11,196 bases of DNA from CAZPAN01 sp964428485 (lineage in GTDB: Bacteria; Actinomycetota; Coriobacteriia; Coriobacteriales; CADBOM01). The notes below the pieces were generated by a model that saw nothing but the letters and a program-made list of their open reading frames with translations, made no database searches and was not told where the DNA came from. Position numbers and translations under genes: made by a program. The DNA lies in contig CAYRYP010000047.1 of the NCBI GenBank assembly GCA_964428485.1, forward strand, positions 1-11,196, read 5' to 3'. Positions 3,689-11,196 of the stretch are shown in pieces; position 1 is the first letter of the stretch, and every line of letters begins with the position of its first letter.

Positions 3689-6532
3689 CTAATCCATTCC
3701 CAAAAGCCCCCTGAGGAAGCGCCCAGTGTAGCTCTCCGGGCAGTTGGCTACCTCCTCCGGCGTTCCGTATGCGACAACAGTTCCGCCGCCGCTTCCGCCC
3801 TCGGGACCGAGATCTATGATACGGTCGGCGCACTTGATGATGTCGGGATTGTGCTCGATCACCACCACGGTGTTGCCACGGTCCACCAGGCGCTGAAGCA
3901 CCTCCAAAAGCTGCCTCACATCGTCAAAGTGCAACCCCGTGGTAGGCTCGTCGAGCACGTAGAGGGTCTTACCGGTCGAGCGTCTGCGCAGCTCGCTGGC
4001 GAGCTTAACGCGCTGCGCCTCACCGCCCGAAAGGGTTGTGGCCGGCTGCCCCAGGCGCATGTAGCCCAGCCCCACGTCATACATGGTCTGGAGCTTGTTG
4101 CGAATCTGCGGGATGTACTCGAAGAAACCAAGCGCTGTCTCCACCGTCATATCCAGCACGTCGGCGACATTCTTTCCCTTGTAGGTGATCTGCAACGTCT
4201 CCCGGTTGTAGCGGGCTCCGTGGCACACCTCGCACGGGACGTAGATGTCGGGCAGGAAGTGCATCTCGATCCTGAGCTGCCCGTCGCCCTTGCACGCCTC
4301 GCAGCGGCCGCCGGACACGTTGAACGAGAACCGCCCCGCGTTGTAGCCGCGCACCTTCGACTCCGGGGTGGAGGCGAAGAGCTGCCTGATGTCGTCCCAG
4401 AGTCCAATGTAGGTGGCCGGGTTGGAGCGCGGCGTACGCCCAATCGGAGACTGGTCGATGTCGATGACCTTGTCGATGAGCTCCACTCCCTTGACAGAGC
4501 GATACTTCCCGACGCGCCTGCGCGCATGGTTGATCTTGTTGGCGAGAAGCGGCGAGAGGGTGTCGGTGATAAGGGACGACTTGCCCGATCCGCTGACACC
4601 GGTTACGAGCGTGAGCGTGCCTATGGGTATCTTGATGCTGATGTTTTTGAGGTTGTTCTCGGACGCACCGGTGAGCTGGATGGCCCCGCGGCGGGGATTG
4701 CGACGCTTCTCGGGAACCGGTATGCACTTGCGCCCCGACAGGTACGCGCCGGTGATCGACTCCTCGCAGGCCTCTATCTCGGCTGGAGTTCCCTGGGCCA
4801 CCACGTAGCCGCCGTTCTCACCCGCACCCGGGCCCATATCGATCACATAGTCGGCCGCACGAATCGTGTCCTCGTCATGCTCCACCACAATCACGGTGTT
4901 GCCGAGATCGCGGAGGCGCTTGAGAGTCTCAAGGAGCCTGGCGTTATCGCGCTGGTGAATGCCTATCGAGGGCTCATCGAGCACGTAGAGCACCCCCATC
5001 AGCCCGGCGCCGATCTGTGTGGCGAGCCTGATGCGCTGCGCCTCACCACCCGAGAGCGTTGCGGTCACCCTGTCGAGCGTGAGGTACTCGAGTCCCACGT
5101 CCACCAAAAACCTCAGTCTCTCCAGGATCTCCTTGACTATGCGCTTCGCGATCAGAAGCTCGTTTCCATGCAGCTCTAGGGTGGAGAAAAACTCGAACGA
5201 CTCGACGGCTGTCATCTGGGTGACCTCGTGGATGTTCCTGCCACCCACCGTGACCGCCAGGATCGAGGGCTTGAGCCTGGTCCCATGGCACGACGGGCAC
5301 GGGATGGTGGCGAAATAATCCTCGTACTTAGCCCTCGCGCTCTCGCTCTCGGAGCTTTCGTACTTCTCGGTCACCATAGCCACCAGTCCGTCGAACTTGA
5401 ACGTCCAATGGGTGTCGCGGCCGTCGCGGGTGTGGTAATGCACCATCACGCGCTCATCGACCCCGTACATGAACGCATCGCGGACCTTGCGCGGGTAGTC
5501 GCGAAACGGTGTATCGATGCTGACCCCTAGATGCTCGGCTACCGCGTTGAGGATCTGGGGCACGTAGTTCGAACGCATGGAGAGCGCCACACACGCGCCC
5601 TCGGACAGCGACAGTTTGTCGTCGGGGACGATGAGATCGGGGTCGATCTCGTGCTTGAAACCGATCCCGGTGCAATCGGGGCATGCGCCGTAGGGTGCGT
5701 TAAACGAGAAGTCGCGCGGGTTTAGCTCGTCGATGGAGAAACCGTGCTCGGGGCAGGCCAGAGCCAGCGAGTAGGTCTCCTCACGGTCGGCCGCCCGACC
5801 CCTGCCGAGGAACTGCACCTGCACCGTGCCCTCCGAGAGCACGGTTGCGTTCTCGATCGCCTCCACCAGACGGGTCTCGATGCCGGGTTTTATCACGATC
5901 CTGTCCGTGACCACGTCGATGTTGTGCTTGACCTTCTTGTTGAGCGAGATCTCCTCGGCCAGCTCCCTTATCTCGCCATCGACGCGCACGCGGGTAAAAC
6001 CCTGGGCGCGCAGGTCGGCGAAGAGCTTGACGTACTCGCCCTTGCGGCCCTTAACCACAGGAGCGAGCACGATGATCCTCGCCTTCTCCCCGCTGGCCGC
6101 GGCCTGCTCCATAACCGAATCCGCGACCTGGTCCACCGTCTGCCTCATGATCTTTCGCCCGCAGATCGGACAGTGTGGGATTCCGATCCTCGCAAACAGC
6201 AGCCTGAGATAGTCGTAGATCTCGGTGACGGTGCCAACGGTAGAGCGCGGGTTTCGACTCGTGGTCTTCTGATCGATTGAGACGGCCGGCGACAGACCCG
6301 TTATCGAATCGAGATCCGGCTTCTCCTTCTGCCCTAGGAACTGGCGTGCGTACGACGAAAGCGACTCGACGTATCGACGCTGGCCCTCCGCGTATATCGT
6401 GTCAAACGCGAGCGAAGATTTGCCTGAACCTGAAAGACCGGTCAGAACCACCAGCTTGTCGCGGGGAATCTCGACGTTAACGTCCTTGAGGTTGTGCTCC
6501 CTCGCCCCGCGAACGATTATGTTCTCTTGCAA
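3689..6532 (-). CDS. uvrA: Excinuclease ABC subunit UvrA
   Basis: UvrA is the damage-sensing ATPase of nucleotide excision repair. As a dimer it finds bulky DNA lesions and loads UvrB. The 947 residues are a normal full length. Two ABC modules are complete. The first Walker A is GLSGSGKSS (32-40), with signature LSGGEAQR (493-500) and Walker B ending DEP (519-521). The second Walker A is GVSGSGKSS (645-653), with signature LSGGEAQR (834-841) and Walker B ending DEPTTG (861-866). Zinc-binding pairs are seen at CPIC (121-124), CPEH with CPDC (260-263, 284-287), CPSC (412-415), and CEAC with CEVC (744-747, 767-770). The start is a TTG at 6532, preceded by a GGGGGA ribosome binding site at suitable distance. 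No ATG or GTG fits and the family's IIVRGAREHNL opening follows at once. The gene begins 50 nt after the rodZ-like gene. I see no LexA/DinR box there. Confidence 0.98.
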   Translation of the reverse strand: MQENIIVRGAREHNLKDVNVEIPRDKLVVLTGLSGSGKSSLAFDTIYAEGQRRYVESLSSYARQFLGQKEKPDLDSITGLSPAVSIDQKTTSRNPRSTVGTVTEIYDYLRLLFARIGIPHCPICGRKIMRQTVDQVADSVMEQAAASGEKARIIVLAPVVKGRKGEYVKLFADLRAQGFTRVRVDGEIRELAEEISLNKKVKHNIDVVTDRIVIKPGIETRLVEAIENATVLSEGTVQVQFLGRGRAADREETYSLALACPEHGFSIDELNPRDFSFNAPYGACPDCTGIGFKHEIDPDLIVPDDKLSLSEGACVALSMRSNYVPQILNAVAEHLGVSIDTPFRDYPRKVRDAFMYGVDERVMVHYHTRDGRDTHWTFKFDGLVAMVTEKYESSESESARAKYEDYFATIPCPSCHGTRLKPSILAVTVGGRNIHEVTQMTAVESFEFFSTLELHGNELLIAKRIVKEILERLRFLVDVGLEYLTLDRVTATLSGGEAQRIRLATQIGAGLMGVLYVLDEPSIGIHQRDNARLLETLKRLRDLGNTVIVVEHDEDTIRAADYVIDMGPGAGENGGYVVAQGTPAEIEACEESITGAYLSGRKCIPVPEKRRNPRRGAIQLTGASENNLKNISIKIPIGTLTLVTGVSGSGKSSLITDTLSPLLANKINHARRRVGKYRSVKGVELIDKVIDIDQSPIGRTPRSNPATYIGLWDDIRQLFASTPESKVRGYNAGRFSFNVSGGRCEACKGDGQLRIEMHFLPDIYVPCEVCHGARYNRETLQITYKGKNVADVLDMTVETALGFFEYIPQIRNKLQTMYDVGLGYMRLGQPATTLSGGEAQRVKLASELRRRSTGKTLYVLDEPTTGLHFDDVRQLLEVLQRLVDRGNTVVVIEHNPDIIKCADRIIDLGPEGGSGGGTVVAYGTPEEVANCPESYTGRFLRGLLGMD

Positions 6533-6560
6533 TTGATATCCCCCGATGGCTTGGCCATGT

Positions 6561-6578
6561 TCGGTCTACCTCGACCGA
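6561..6578. repeat. Short hairpin between the rodZ-like gene and uvrA
   Basis: TCGGTC and GACCGA form a perfect 6-bp stem with a 6-nt loop in the 50-nt gap. No U-tract follows on the transcribed strand. It may be incidental. Confidence 0.35.
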
Positions 6579-6582
6579 CTCC

Positions 6583-7746
6583 CTACGTGGACTGATCCGT
6601 GCTGCGCACTACCTGTCCATCCTCCAGCACGAGCGTAAGGGTTCCCAAGCCGTTGTCATTCGTATCTAGATCCACCGTCTGGCCGTTGATGGAAACGGTC
6701 ACGGCGGATACGTTGCCAACCTCAATCGATGCTGTCTGTGTCGCAGTATACGACAGTTGTTGGGGTCCGGAGACCACCTCGGCTATCGGAGTGGTGTCGT
6801 CGGTGGTAACCTGCACCCAGCTCGACGAGTCGGAAGCGACGTCGATGTAGAAGGTGAACGAGGTGGCCACCAGGGTGACGTCGTCAGGCATCGAGGTGAG
6901 CGCGTCGGTTGACTCGTCAGACAAGACATTGGAGCTAGAGTTGGAACCACCGGTTACCTGTACGGTGTTGGTGGACTGGTTGGCGGCGGTATCGTCGGAG
7001 CTGGAGGCGGACGCCGAGCAGCTCATAGCCGATGCGATAATGATGATCAGGATCACGATGATGGCGATGATGATTATCAACCGCTTCTTGGAAGACCCTC
7101 TTCTGGAGGGTCTAAAACCGCTCGACCCGATTCGTCCATCAGTCATCCTGCGGCTTCCGCCCATGGCGCGAACCGGCTGCCGGACCCGATCGCGACTGCT
7201 GCGACTTTCGCTTCCTTTGGCATTGAAATCCGAGCGGGTTCTCGCGGTGCGTCTGCGGTCGATGCGATCCGCATCAGCGCGGCGCTCGCTACGCGAGCGA
7301 TAGGGCTGATCGACCATCTCCGCATCATCTCTGAAGGACTTCTCGAAGGCCTCGTCCGCCCGGCGCCTCTTGATGTGATCGCGACGGAACCCTGGTTGTG
7401 CCTTGGCCTCCTCGCCCAAGTGTGAGCGGTAGCGGTTGTAAGTCCTGCTGCTCGATGACGCCTGGCGGTCGGAGATGAAGCTCGCCGTCCCAGTGGCGTT
7501 CTCGAACTCGTTATACTTCTTGAGGAATTGACTCGTCATCTCCGCCGGATCCAACCCAAGAAAACGAGCATAGGCGCTCACTTGGCTTCGGGCAAAGGCT
7601 TTGGCGGGCATGTTTTCGAAATCGCTCATCTCGAGAGCGCGAAGCACATGCGTCCTGATCCTTATGGCATCGGATACCTGCTGCAAAGTAAGGCCGGCGC
7701 GTCTACGCGCAGCAGCTAGCTCCTCACCATAGTCAAAATCAGGCAT
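6583..7746 (-). CDS. rodZ: RodZ-like helix-turn-helix membrane protein
   Basis: This is a RodZ-type protein, a bitopic membrane protein that links the cytoskeleton or elongation machinery to the cell envelope. The 387 residues fall into four parts. A Cro/C1-type helix-turn-helix domain (about 6-66) contains ELAAARRRAGLTLQQVSDAI and ALEMSDFENMPAKAFARSQVSAYARFLGLD. A long, very basic Arg/Ser-rich linker (about 95-220) follows. Then comes one Ile-saturated membrane segment (222-241, LIIIIAIIVILIIIIASA), and last a Ser/Thr/Asp-rich extracytoplasmic tail with a beta-strand domain (about 288-385) of the RodZ C-terminal (DUF4115) kind. The ATG at 7746 has GGAG about 9 nt upstream. Its position next to ftsK is common in Gram-positive genomes and fits a morphology role. 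The helix-turn-helix in this family is known for protein contact rather than gene regulation. The gene symbol reflects family membership, not proven orthology. Confidence 0.88.
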   Translation of the reverse strand: MPDFDYGEELAAARRRAGLTLQQVSDAIRIRTHVLRALEMSDFENMPAKAFARSQVSAYARFLGLDPAEMTSQFLKKYNEFENATGTASFISDRQASSSSRTYNRYRSHLGEEAKAQPGFRRDHIKRRRADEAFEKSFRDDAEMVDQPYRSRSERRADADRIDRRRTARTRSDFNAKGSESRSSRDRVRQPVRAMGGSRRMTDGRIGSSGFRPSRRGSSKKRLIIIIAIIVILIIIIASAMSCSASASSSDDTAANQSTNTVQVTGGSNSSSNVLSDESTDALTSMPDDVTLVATSFTFYIDVASDSSSWVQVTTDDTTPIAEVVSGPQQLSYTATQTASIEVGNVSAVTVSINGQTVDLDTNDNGLGTLTLVLEDGQVVRSTDQST

Positions 7747-7829
7747 CTAGTGCTCTCCGAAACAAGAATGCGGCGTGCGATTGCAGTCGGAAACTATTCT
7801 AACCCCGAAAGCACTTCTGAAACACCCCC

Positions 7830-7835
7830 TATATA
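7830..7835 (-). promoter_or_regulatory. Candidate -10 element for the rodZ-like gene
   Basis: The minus strand reads ACACTATATAGGGGG, giving TATATA as a -10 hexamer about 84 nt upstream of the ATG within the 201-nt gap after ftsK. The local sequence is AT-rich compared with its surroundings. No clear -35 is visible. A TTGACA at 7898-7903 is too far away to pair with it. Confidence 0.3.
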
Positions 7836-7916
7836 GTGTTCAATCTATGAATAAGTCCCGGTCAGAATGCAAATGGCTGGAGGCTAGGATTGTTGTGTGT
7901 CAACCGGGAACCCCTG

Positions 7917-7940
7917 GATTTTCGGAAACGAGCGAAAATC
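7917..7940 (-). terminator. Weak hairpin downstream of ftsK
   Basis: Seven bases after the ftsK stop, GATTTTCG and CGAAAATC form a perfect 8-bp stem around an 8-nt loop. The following minus-strand bases are CAGGGGTT, not a T-run, so efficient intrinsic termination is doubtful. It may be a partial terminator or a 3'-end protecting structure. Confidence 0.4.
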
Positions 7941-7947
7941 AGAGCTG

Positions 7948-10900
7948 CTACAGCATGCCGTTTTCCCACATGCTTCTGACGTTCTCGAGCTCGACCAGGT
8001 CGTCGATGTAGACATCGCGCGGCTTGCTGCCGTTGGCTGGTCCCACGATGCCCCTGTCCTCTAGCATGTCCATGATGCGGCCCGCGCGCGCATAGCCGAC
8101 CTTGAGTCTGCGCTGCAGCGCGGAGGTCGAGCCGAGCTGGGATCCCACCACGATCTCCGCAGCCTCCCAGACCAGGGCGTCGTCGCCGGAGGAGTCCCCT
8201 GCGCCAGTAGATCCGCCCTCGAGCACGTGAACCGCCTGGGAGGAGAAGATGTCGTTGTGGTAGTCGGGGCTTCCCTGCGACTTTAGGAAGTTGCAGACAT
8301 CGTTGATCTCGTCCTCGCCCACGAAGCAGCCCTGGATGCGCAGCGGCTTACCGTACTCGGGCTTGCTAAACAGCATGTCGCCGAGCCCCACCAGATGCTC
8401 GGCTCCGGTGGTGTCGAGGATGACCCTGGAGTCGGTTCCCGAGGCCACGTTGAAAGCGATCCTATTGGTGATGTTGGCCTTTATGAGGCCGGTGATGACG
8501 TTAGCTGAGGGTCGCTGGGTCGCCACGATCAAATGGATCCCTGCGGCACGGGCGAGCTGGGCGATGCGACATATCGAGGTCTCTACCTCCTTGCCCGCGA
8601 CCATCATCAGATCGCTCAGCTCGTCGATGACGATCATGATCGACGGGATGCCCTCCCAGTCCTCGTCGTCGAAGTCGTCACCCTCGAACGGGTCGGTCCA
8701 CACGGGCTCTTCCCCAAGGGCGCCTTCGTCTGCGGGCACGTCCCCATCGGTCTGACCGGCGTCCTCTTCATCCGAGCCGTCGTCGCTCCATCCGTCTGCC
8801 GCAAGGACCTCCTGCAACTCCATCTCGTCACGGCGGCGCTGTAGCTCCTCCTCAAACCTAGTCCTCGACTCCTCACGTATGCGCGCGCGCCTCGCCACCT
8901 CGGCGTTGTGCTGGGCGCGGAGCTTCGTATACTGCGACAGGTTGCGCGCGCCGACCTCCTCGAAGAGCTTGAGCCTGCGGTCCATCTCGGTCACGGCCCA
9001 TGCCAGCGTCGAGGCGGCCTTGTGCGGGTCCGTGACGACGGGCACGAACAGGTGCGGAATGTCATTGTAGAGCGAGAGCTCCACGCGTTTCGGGTCCACC
9101 AGGATCATGCGTACCTCTTCCGGCGTGGCGCGCATGAGCACGGACATTATCATCGAGTTGATGGCGACGGACTTTCCCGATCCGGTGGTTCCACCTATCA
9201 ACAGGTGCGGCATCTTGGCGAGATCGGCCGTGATCGAATTTCCCTCGACGTCCTTTCCGATGGCCAGCAGCAGCGGCTTTTCGCCCGCCGGGGGAAGCAC
9301 ATCGCCTAGAAGGACGTTGTCGCGCGCGTCGTTGGGGATCTCGATTCCCACAAGGCTCGTCCCTGCAATTGGCGAGAAGATGCGCACCGACTGCGAGGCA
9401 AACGCGAGCCCTATGTCATCGGCAAGCGCCGTTATCTTGTTGACGCGCACCCCACTTGCGAGCGAGACCTTGAACAGAGTGACGGTGGGGCCGTGCGTCC
9501 AGCCGACAACTTCAGCGTCGATGTTGAACTCGTGCAGAGTCTCCTGGAGCTTAGCACCGAGCTCTGCCAGCTCGGCATTCGTAGAGTTGCTCCTAAGGGT
9601 ACGGCTCGACTTGCGGATCATCTTGAAGCTCGGAAGTTTGAAGTCACTCTCAGGCTCCTTCTGCTTCTTGCGTGTTTGCTGTTGGTTGCTCTTGAGCTCC
9701 CCTTGCTCCTGCGAATCCGTCTCGTCTCTTGCACCGGAGCGCGATGCTGCCCCAGCAATAGCCGCCCCGGCTGCTGCGGCTCCCGCGATTACGCCGGCCG
9801 CTGCAGCATCTATAGAGTCGTCAGCTGTCGTGGCGCCAACAGTTTTCGCGGTCTGAGCGACATCGGTGGAGTCGGAGACGTTGTCGGTAGCATCGGAATG
9901 CTGCACCTCTGGGTAGTCATTGGCTATAAAGTCTGGGATATCTAGGGTCTCGATCGTGGGCAGCGGCTCAAAAGAGAGACTACCCACCGTGGTTGGTTGC
10001 TCGGACTGCCACTCACCGTCAAGCATGCTCATGGCCGAGTCAGACGAGCCTCCCTCGTCCTCAGTTCCAAGCACTTGGGTGGCCTGCCCGCCCTCGGACT
10101 GCTGTCGTCCGCCCCCGAGAACCTGCGTCATCGGCACGAAAGAACTAGGCTTGGCATCATCGGCGATAGTGACTGTGTGATCGGAGATATGCTGCTCGGG
10201 ATCTTTGGCCCACACCTGCGTGGCACCATCGGCGAGAGGGGTGGTAACACCATCCTCGCCTGCGGCGAACGCCCCGGACCCGACCTGTCTCATGTGCGCT
10301 CTGGCATATGGGGAGATGGGGCGGCTTGGCTCCTCGTTCTCGAGCTCCAGCTCCATCCGGCGCGACCTTCTGTCCCTACCCTCGGACAGGCGGTCGATGA
10401 TTCCCGAGATCGAGAATCCTATGAGAATGAGTCCTGCGGCGATCATTGCGATGAGGATCACCCAGGATACGATCGAACCAACGAGCTCGAGGAGCCCGTA
10501 TGCAATCCCGTTGCCAACCCAGCCGCCGTAATACGCAACGACGCTCTCGTCGAGCAGCGACTGGGGTGAATCCGCAGCGCCGGGCATACACACACCTGCG
10601 ATCGAGATGATGGCGATGAAGATGATGGCGAGGCCGATGGCAACGCGCGGGAGCACGATCTCATGCCTTCCGAGGAAGAAGAAGCACGCCCCAAACAGCG
10701 CGATCTCGATCGGGAGCAGCACGGAGCCGATCCCGAACCCGTTACCCAGAGCCGATGCGATCCAAGACGTCAGCACCGCATCGCCCGGAATGAGGACCGC
10801 GATCATGAGGATCACCGCAACGAGAATCACCACGACGCCGATGAGGTCGTTCTTGATGCGCGAGCTCATAATCCCCTGGCGGAACTGCTCCTGATTCTGA

Positions 10901-11082
10901 GTACCGAGCTGTCTCTTCTGCGCGGAGGACGAGCCCTTGTTGGACTGTTGCCTCCCACTTCCAGTGCTGCGCGATTTCTGCTGCTTGGAGCTGGAGCTCT
11001 TCTTGGATGCCGATGACGACCTTTTGGATCCACCGGACCTGCTGTTGGATTTACCCGTGGGCAACTCTGGTTCCCCTGTCAT
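7948..11082 (-). CDS. ftsK: FtsK/SpoIIIE-family DNA translocase
   Basis: FtsK/SpoIIIE proteins are septum-bound hexameric ATPases that pump chromosome ends out of the closing septum. Numbered from the ATG at 11082 (1044 residues): a Ser/Lys-rich disordered tail (to about 73), four membrane segments (about 79-98, 117-137, 145-165, 196-225), a long linker (about 235-490), then the motor. Walker A is GGTTGSGKS (630-638), Walker B is IMIVIDEL (815-822, Asp820/Glu821), ATQRPS follows at 854-859, and the C-terminal gamma winged helix runs from about 967 (LQRRLKVGYARAGR, GSKPRDVYI), the part that reads oriented DNA motifs. Between Walker A and B lies an unusual insertion (about 721-811): a charged helix followed by an Asp/Glu-rich stretch. 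The linker holds repeated TQV motifs and an Ala/Gly-rich block (426-446). The start is uncertain: an in-frame TTG at 11094 would add four residues, and neither start has a good ribosome binding site. Confidence 0.96.
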   Translation of the reverse strand: MTGEPELPTGKSNSRSGGSKRSSSASKKSSSSKQQKSRSTGSGRQQSNKGSSSAQKRQLGTQNQEQFRQGIMSSRIKNDLIGVVVILVAVILMIAVLIPGDAVLTSWIASALGNGFGIGSVLLPIEIALFGACFFFLGRHEIVLPRVAIGLAIIFIAIISIAGVCMPGAADSPQSLLDESVVAYYGGWVGNGIAYGLLELVGSIVSWVILIAMIAAGLILIGFSISGIIDRLSEGRDRRSRRMELELENEEPSRPISPYARAHMRQVGSGAFAAGEDGVTTPLADGATQVWAKDPEQHISDHTVTIADDAKPSSFVPMTQVLGGGRQQSEGGQATQVLGTEDEGGSSDSAMSMLDGEWQSEQPTTVGSLSFEPLPTIETLDIPDFIANDYPEVQHSDATDNVSDSTDVAQTAKTVGATTADDSIDAAAAGVIAGAAAAGAAIAGAASRSGARDETDSQEQGELKSNQQQTRKKQKEPESDFKLPSFKMIRKSSRTLRSNSTNAELAELGAKLQETLHEFNIDAEVVGWTHGPTVTLFKVSLASGVRVNKITALADDIGLAFASQSVRIFSPIAGTSLVGIEIPNDARDNVLLGDVLPPAGEKPLLLAIGKDVEGNSITADLAKMPHLLIGGTTGSGKSVAINSMIMSVLMRATPEEVRMILVDPKRVELSLYNDIPHLFVPVVTDPHKAASTLAWAVTEMDRRLKLFEEVGARNLSQYTKLRAQHNAEVARRARIREESRTRFEEELQRRRDEMELQEVLAADGWSDDGSDEEDAGQTDGDVPADEGALGEEPVWTDPFEGDDFDDEDWEGIPSIMIVIDELSDLMMVAGKEVETSICRIAQLARAAGIHLIVATQRPSANVITGLIKANITNRIAFNVASGTDSRVILDTTGAEHLVGLGDMLFSKPEYGKPLRIQGCFVGEDEINDVCNFLKSQGSPDYHNDIFSSQAVHVLEGGSTGAGDSSGDDALVWEAAEIVVGSQLGSTSALQRRLKVGYARAGRIMDMLEDRGIVGPANGSKPRDVYIDDLVELENVRSMWENGML

Positions 11083-11141
11083 GTTCTGCTGCAATTAATC
11101 TACGTTTGCGTGCTGGGCAAGCCCTTTTGCACATTATTGAA

Positions 11142-11147
11142 AGTATA
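11142..11147 (-). promoter_or_regulatory. Candidate -10 element for ftsK
   Basis: TATACT on the minus strand, in the context GGGGCTATACTTTC, lies about 60 nt upstream of the ftsK ATG. It is a good -10 match, but no -35 stands out at 16-18 nt. The sequence from 11095 to the right edge holds no recognisable gene; frames open to the edge are short and unlike any family I know. Confidence 0.4.
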
Positions 11148-11196
11148 GCCCCTGTTTGGGTGTTTGACCGTATCAACCCGCCGGATAGCACCGTCT

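Noticed and set aside
3851..5179. Plus-strand open frame of 442 codons opposite uvrA
   Set aside because: It lies entirely antisense to uvrA, whose motifs are complete. The translation is His/Val/Leu-rich and matches nothing I know. Long antisense frames are expected in GC-rich genes.
5705..5755. CPEH instead of CPxC in the first UvrA zinc module as a broken zinc site
   Set aside because: His can serve as zinc ligand and CxxH variants occur in UvrA proteins of Gram-positive bacteria, so this is not evidence of loss of function.
6533..6582. Possible LexA/DinR box before uvrA
   Set aside because: The minus strand has CGAACATGGCCAAG. The first half resembles CGAAC, but the second half does not give the GTTCG needed, so there is no convincing SOS operator.
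7015..7030. Cys after the RodZ-like membrane segment as a lipoprotein site
   Set aside because: The residues before the Cys (AMSC) do not fit the lipobox, and the membrane segment is internal, not an N-terminal signal.
9107..9856. Plus-strand open frame of 249 codons opposite ftsK
   Set aside because: It is antisense to the conserved ftsK motor and linker. The Ala-rich end merely mirrors the Ala/Gly block of ftsK.

Overview
The window is a GC-rich bacterial chromosome segment in which all eight recognisable genes lie on the minus strand. In transcription order, from the right edge to the left, they are: ftsK/spoIIIE (DNA translocase), a rodZ-like gene (cell-shape HTH membrane protein), uvrA (excision repair), a small helical protein of unknown function, a membrane-anchored coiled-coil protein of unknown function, a CspA-type cold shock protein, queH, and queA cut by the left edge. 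High GC, an actinobacterial-looking FtsK and RodZ, the cold shock protein sequence and QueH in place of QueG all fit a host-associated actinomycete of the Coriobacteriia type (Olsenella/Collinsella/Atopobiaceae-like). This lineage call is an inference from protein style, not from a marker gene.

Layout. Positions 1-1509 hold the queuosine pair queH-queA, which overlap by 11 nt and are probably translationally coupled. Positions 1510-1689 hold the csp terminator, the one convincing intrinsic terminator here, and a candidate queH promoter. Positions 1690-1893 are the cold shock gene, followed by a structured upstream region with a 14-nt CG palindrome and a 10-bp inverted repeat (1944-2049). Positions 2061-3020 and 3222-3614 encode the two proteins of unknown function, separated by a 201-nt gap rich in inverted repeats. 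Positions 3689-6532 are uvrA, with a perfectly placed GC-rich hairpin directly after its stop codon. Positions 6583-7746 (RodZ-like) and 7948-11082 (FtsK) form a cell division and morphology pair. No gap is longer than about 210 bases. I found no tRNA, rRNA, CRISPR array, insertion sequence, integrase or other sign of a mobile element.

How the genes relate. FtsK and RodZ both act at the envelope during division and elongation, and this neighbourhood is common in Gram-positive genomes. UvrA works in nucleotide excision repair with UvrB and UvrC, which are not in the window. QueA makes epoxyqueuosine in tRNA and QueH reduces it to queuosine, so the two encode consecutive steps. The two unknown genes sit between uvrA and csp and may be read from the uvrA transcript.

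I do not see a new multi-gene system. The observations most worth a second look are a charged insertion of about 75 residues inside the FtsK motor domain between the Walker A and Walker B motifs, repeated TQV motifs in the FtsK linker, the membrane coiled-coil protein, and the structured non-coding stretches around csp and the two unknown genes.
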